Below the pieces are notes generated by a model. That model was not told where the DNA came from and made no database searches. It was given only the letters and a program-made list of their open reading frames with translations. The translations under genes and the position numbers were made by a program. Positions 21,654 to 22,618 of a stretch of 22,618 bases of DNA are shown one piece after another; positions within the stretch are counted from its first letter, which is position 1; every line of letters begins with the position of its first letter. The DNA is from Bacillota bacterium (GTDB lineage: Bacteria; Bacillota; Clostridia; Lachnospirales; Lachnospiraceae), in assembly GCA_023386815.1 (NCBI GenBank), contig JAEWIZ010000035.1:1-22618 (forward strand), read 5' to 3'.

Positions 21654-22295
21654 ATGAAAGTAGAGATTTGGTTTGACTTTGTCTGCCCATTTTGCTATCT
21701 GGGTGATACAAAGTTTGAAAAGGCCTTGTCAGCATTTGAGCACAAAGCTGAGATTGAGCTGATTTTCAGAAGCTTCCAGCTAAATATGGCAAATGAGGAC
21801 ACAAAGGGCAAGGATATTCATCAGGTCGTGGCAGAGAAATACAACATCAGCTATGAGCAGTCGAAAGCCAATAACGCCAGAATCGCTGAGGCGGGGCGAG
21901 AAGTTGGCTTGCACTACAATTTTGACGAAATGAAGCTGAATGACACAGAGCTTGCGCACCAAATTATGCAGTATGCAAAGAGATTTCAAAAAGAGCATGC
22001 CTTGGTTAAGCGGTATTTCAAAGCATATTTTGAAGAAGGCATGGACATCGGCAACCGGGAGGCACTTCTGAAAATTGCCGACGAACTTGGTCTTGACGTA
22101 TCTGAATTAGAGCATGAGCTTGCGAGTGGTGTACTGAAAACGGAAATACAAAAAGATGAATTTGCTGCCCGAAGGTTTGGAATTAATACCATTCCGCATT
22201 TTATCATTGATGGAACATATGCCTTATCTGGAGCACAGAATGAGGAATATTTTTTGGAGAATCTCAGAAAATTATATGGTCGGAATAAGCATTAA
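21654..22295 (+). CDS. DsbA family oxidoreductase, FrnE-like
   Basis: The product is 213 aa. It begins EIWFDFVCPFCYLGDTKFEKAL with a CxxC pair (Cys11, Cys14; CPFC) at the start of a thioredoxin-like fold, followed by a helical insert and the C-terminal GINTIPHFIIDGTYALSGAQNEEYF segment with the cis-Pro loop (TIPHF). This is the FrnE/2-hydroxychromene-2-carboxylate isomerase-like branch of DsbA; it lacks a signal peptide, so it acts in the cytoplasm, in thiol-disulfide or GSH-like chemistry. The start is ATG 21654 with AAAGGAGTG upstream. It is the last gene of the Rrf2 operon. Confidence 0.9.
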   Translation: MKVEIWFDFVCPFCYLGDTKFEKALSAFEHKAEIELIFRSFQLNMANEDTKGKDIHQVVAEKYNISYEQSKANNARIAEAGREVGLHYNFDEMKLNDTELAHQIMQYAKRFQKEHALVKRYFKAYFEEGMDIGNREALLKIADELGLDVSELEHELASGVLKTEIQKDEFAARRFGINTIPHFIIDGTYALSGAQNEEYFLENLRKLYGRNKH

Positions 22296-22321
22296 AATGA
22301 GAAAGTGAAAATGAATTGATA

Positions 22322-22444
22322 ATGCAACAAACATTACTTCCTAAGGATGAGGTTTTGCGTGGGATATTACGATATAAGTTTTATTGTGCGGGTCATTTGC
22401 ATAATACGGATTTTGAATGCGAAATAGAAGGAAAAGAGCTATAA
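22322..22444 (+). CDS. Possible 40-aa small ORF
   Basis: ATG 22322 to TAA 22444 gives a 40-aa peptide beginning MQQTLLPKDEVLRGILRYKF, with two Cys, two His and an acidic tail (FECEIEGKEL). It has only a weak ribosome site (AGAAAG, over 10 nt upstream), and ends 3 bp before a strong terminator. I do not recognise it. It could be a real small protein of the Rrf2 operon, a remnant of a longer gene, or chance. Confidence 0.35.
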   Translation: MQQTLLPKDEVLRGILRYKFYCAGHLHNTDFECEIEGKEL

Positions 22445-22447
22445 TTA

Positions 22448-22484
22448 ATGGCGTGAAAGTTAACGACTTTTACGCCATTTTTTT
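22448..22484 (+). terminator. Rho-independent terminator of the Rrf2 operon
   Basis: ATGGCGTGAAAGT (22448-22460) pairs with ACTTTTACGCCAT (22466-22478), one G-U, 5-nt loop, then a run of T to 22484. It ends the operon or the small ORF transcript. Confidence 0.9.
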
Positions 22485-22495
22485 GTTTCGCAATA

Positions 22496-22618
22496 AAAAT
22501 AAACCACCGGCTATGCCGGTGTGTCCCCAGCTAGCTTTAGCTTCAAGTAAAAAACCTCCCATGTTATAATGATTGTGGGTTTGCCAACCACAAAAATTAC
22601 ATAGGAGGTATCCAAAAA
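22496..22618 (+). mobile_element. IS200/IS605-type left end, cut before tnpA
   Basis: After an A/T-rich start come a perfect hairpin CACCGGC-TAT-GCCGGTG (22505-22521), a smaller stem AGCTA/TAGCT, and the leader CCTCC...GGAGGT hairpin (22555-22610) with the inner TTGTGG/CCACAA stem. A ribosome site AGGAGGT ends the leader and the window stops at CCAAAAA, where an ATG could begin. The layout is that of IS200-type left ends, in which the leader hides the ribosome site to keep transposase translation low. The transposase itself is not in the window. Confidence 0.6.
22554..22610 (+). promoter_or_regulatory. Ribosome-site-sequestering leader hairpin
   Basis: ACCTCCCATGT (22554-22564) pairs with ACATAGGAGGT near the end of the window with one mismatch, and TTGTGG/CCACAA pairs inside. 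The second arm contains the SD, so pairing would block initiation. Confidence 0.6.

Noticed and set aside
1..22618. Composite transposon bounded by the two IS ends
   Set aside because: The left end is IS3-type and the right end IS200-type; they share no transposase or inverted repeats.
1..22618. Known anti-phage defence systems
   Set aside because: No restriction, CRISPR, toxin-antitoxin, retron or nucleotide-signalling genes were found.

Overview
The window looks like a chromosomal accessory stretch from a low-GC, Gram-positive anaerobe, most likely a Clostridia/Lachnospiraceae-type Firmicute. The evidence is AT-rich DNA, strong AGGAGG ribosome sites, frequent TTG/GTG starts, sigma-A promoters close to TTGACA-N17-TATAAT, and families common in anaerobes: an iron-sulfur flavoprotein, an aldo/keto reductase with two 4Fe-4S clusters, and a BaiCD-like Fe-S flavin enoate reductase. 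Identification to genus is not possible from sequence reading alone.

Layout. (1) 1-122: the 5' end of an IS3-type transposase orfA, leaving the window on the left. (2) 190-2738: a TetR regulator divergent from a GT1/MGT glycosyltransferase and a flavoprotein, with two overlapping back-to-back promoters. (3) 2899-4380: a PhnB-like VOC protein divergent from a WYL regulator whose promoter is a perfect consensus with a dyad over the -35. (4) 4420-7857: a seven-repeat RCC1 propeller, a double GNAT acetyltransferase, a YwbE-like small protein and a ferredoxin-tailed aldo/keto reductase. (5) 7894-10068: on the minus strand, a TetR regulator followed by two overlapping alpha/beta-hydrolases; CTGACC operator repeats flank the promoter. 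(6) 10406-13449: a large secreted SLH/Ig-like/GH5 protein, then a short secreted protein that looks like the tail of a beta-helix protein. (7) 13458-13542: an orphan IS200-like leader hairpin. (8) 13559-16666: fructose-6-phosphate aldolase-like and DeoR genes divergent from an FGGY sugar kinase. (9) 16872-19619: TetR, then an Fe-S/FMN/FAD enoate reductase. (10) 19898-22295: an Rrf2 (YwnA-like) regulator, YwnB-like oxidoreductase, FMN reductase and FrnE-like DsbA protein, apparently one operon with a perfect operator dyad across the -10. (11) 22322-22618: a possible 40-aa ORF, a strong terminator, and the left end of an IS200-type element, cut off at about the start codon of its transposase.

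How it works together. Most of the window is a series of small regulator-plus-enzyme cassettes (TetR x3, WYL, DeoR, Rrf2), several of which can be read as sensing and modifying small molecules: glycosylation, flavin reduction, enoate reduction, ester/amide hydrolysis, acetylation. Two sugar-related parts sit between them: surface glycan hydrolysis and a kinase/aldolase pair. I see no CRISPR array, phage, rRNA or tRNA. No clear new defence system is visible. The most unusual items are the seven-blade RCC1 protein with a conserved Cys in every blade, the duplicated and covarying IS200 leader that hides its ribosome site, and the secreted pseudo-short beta-helix protein.
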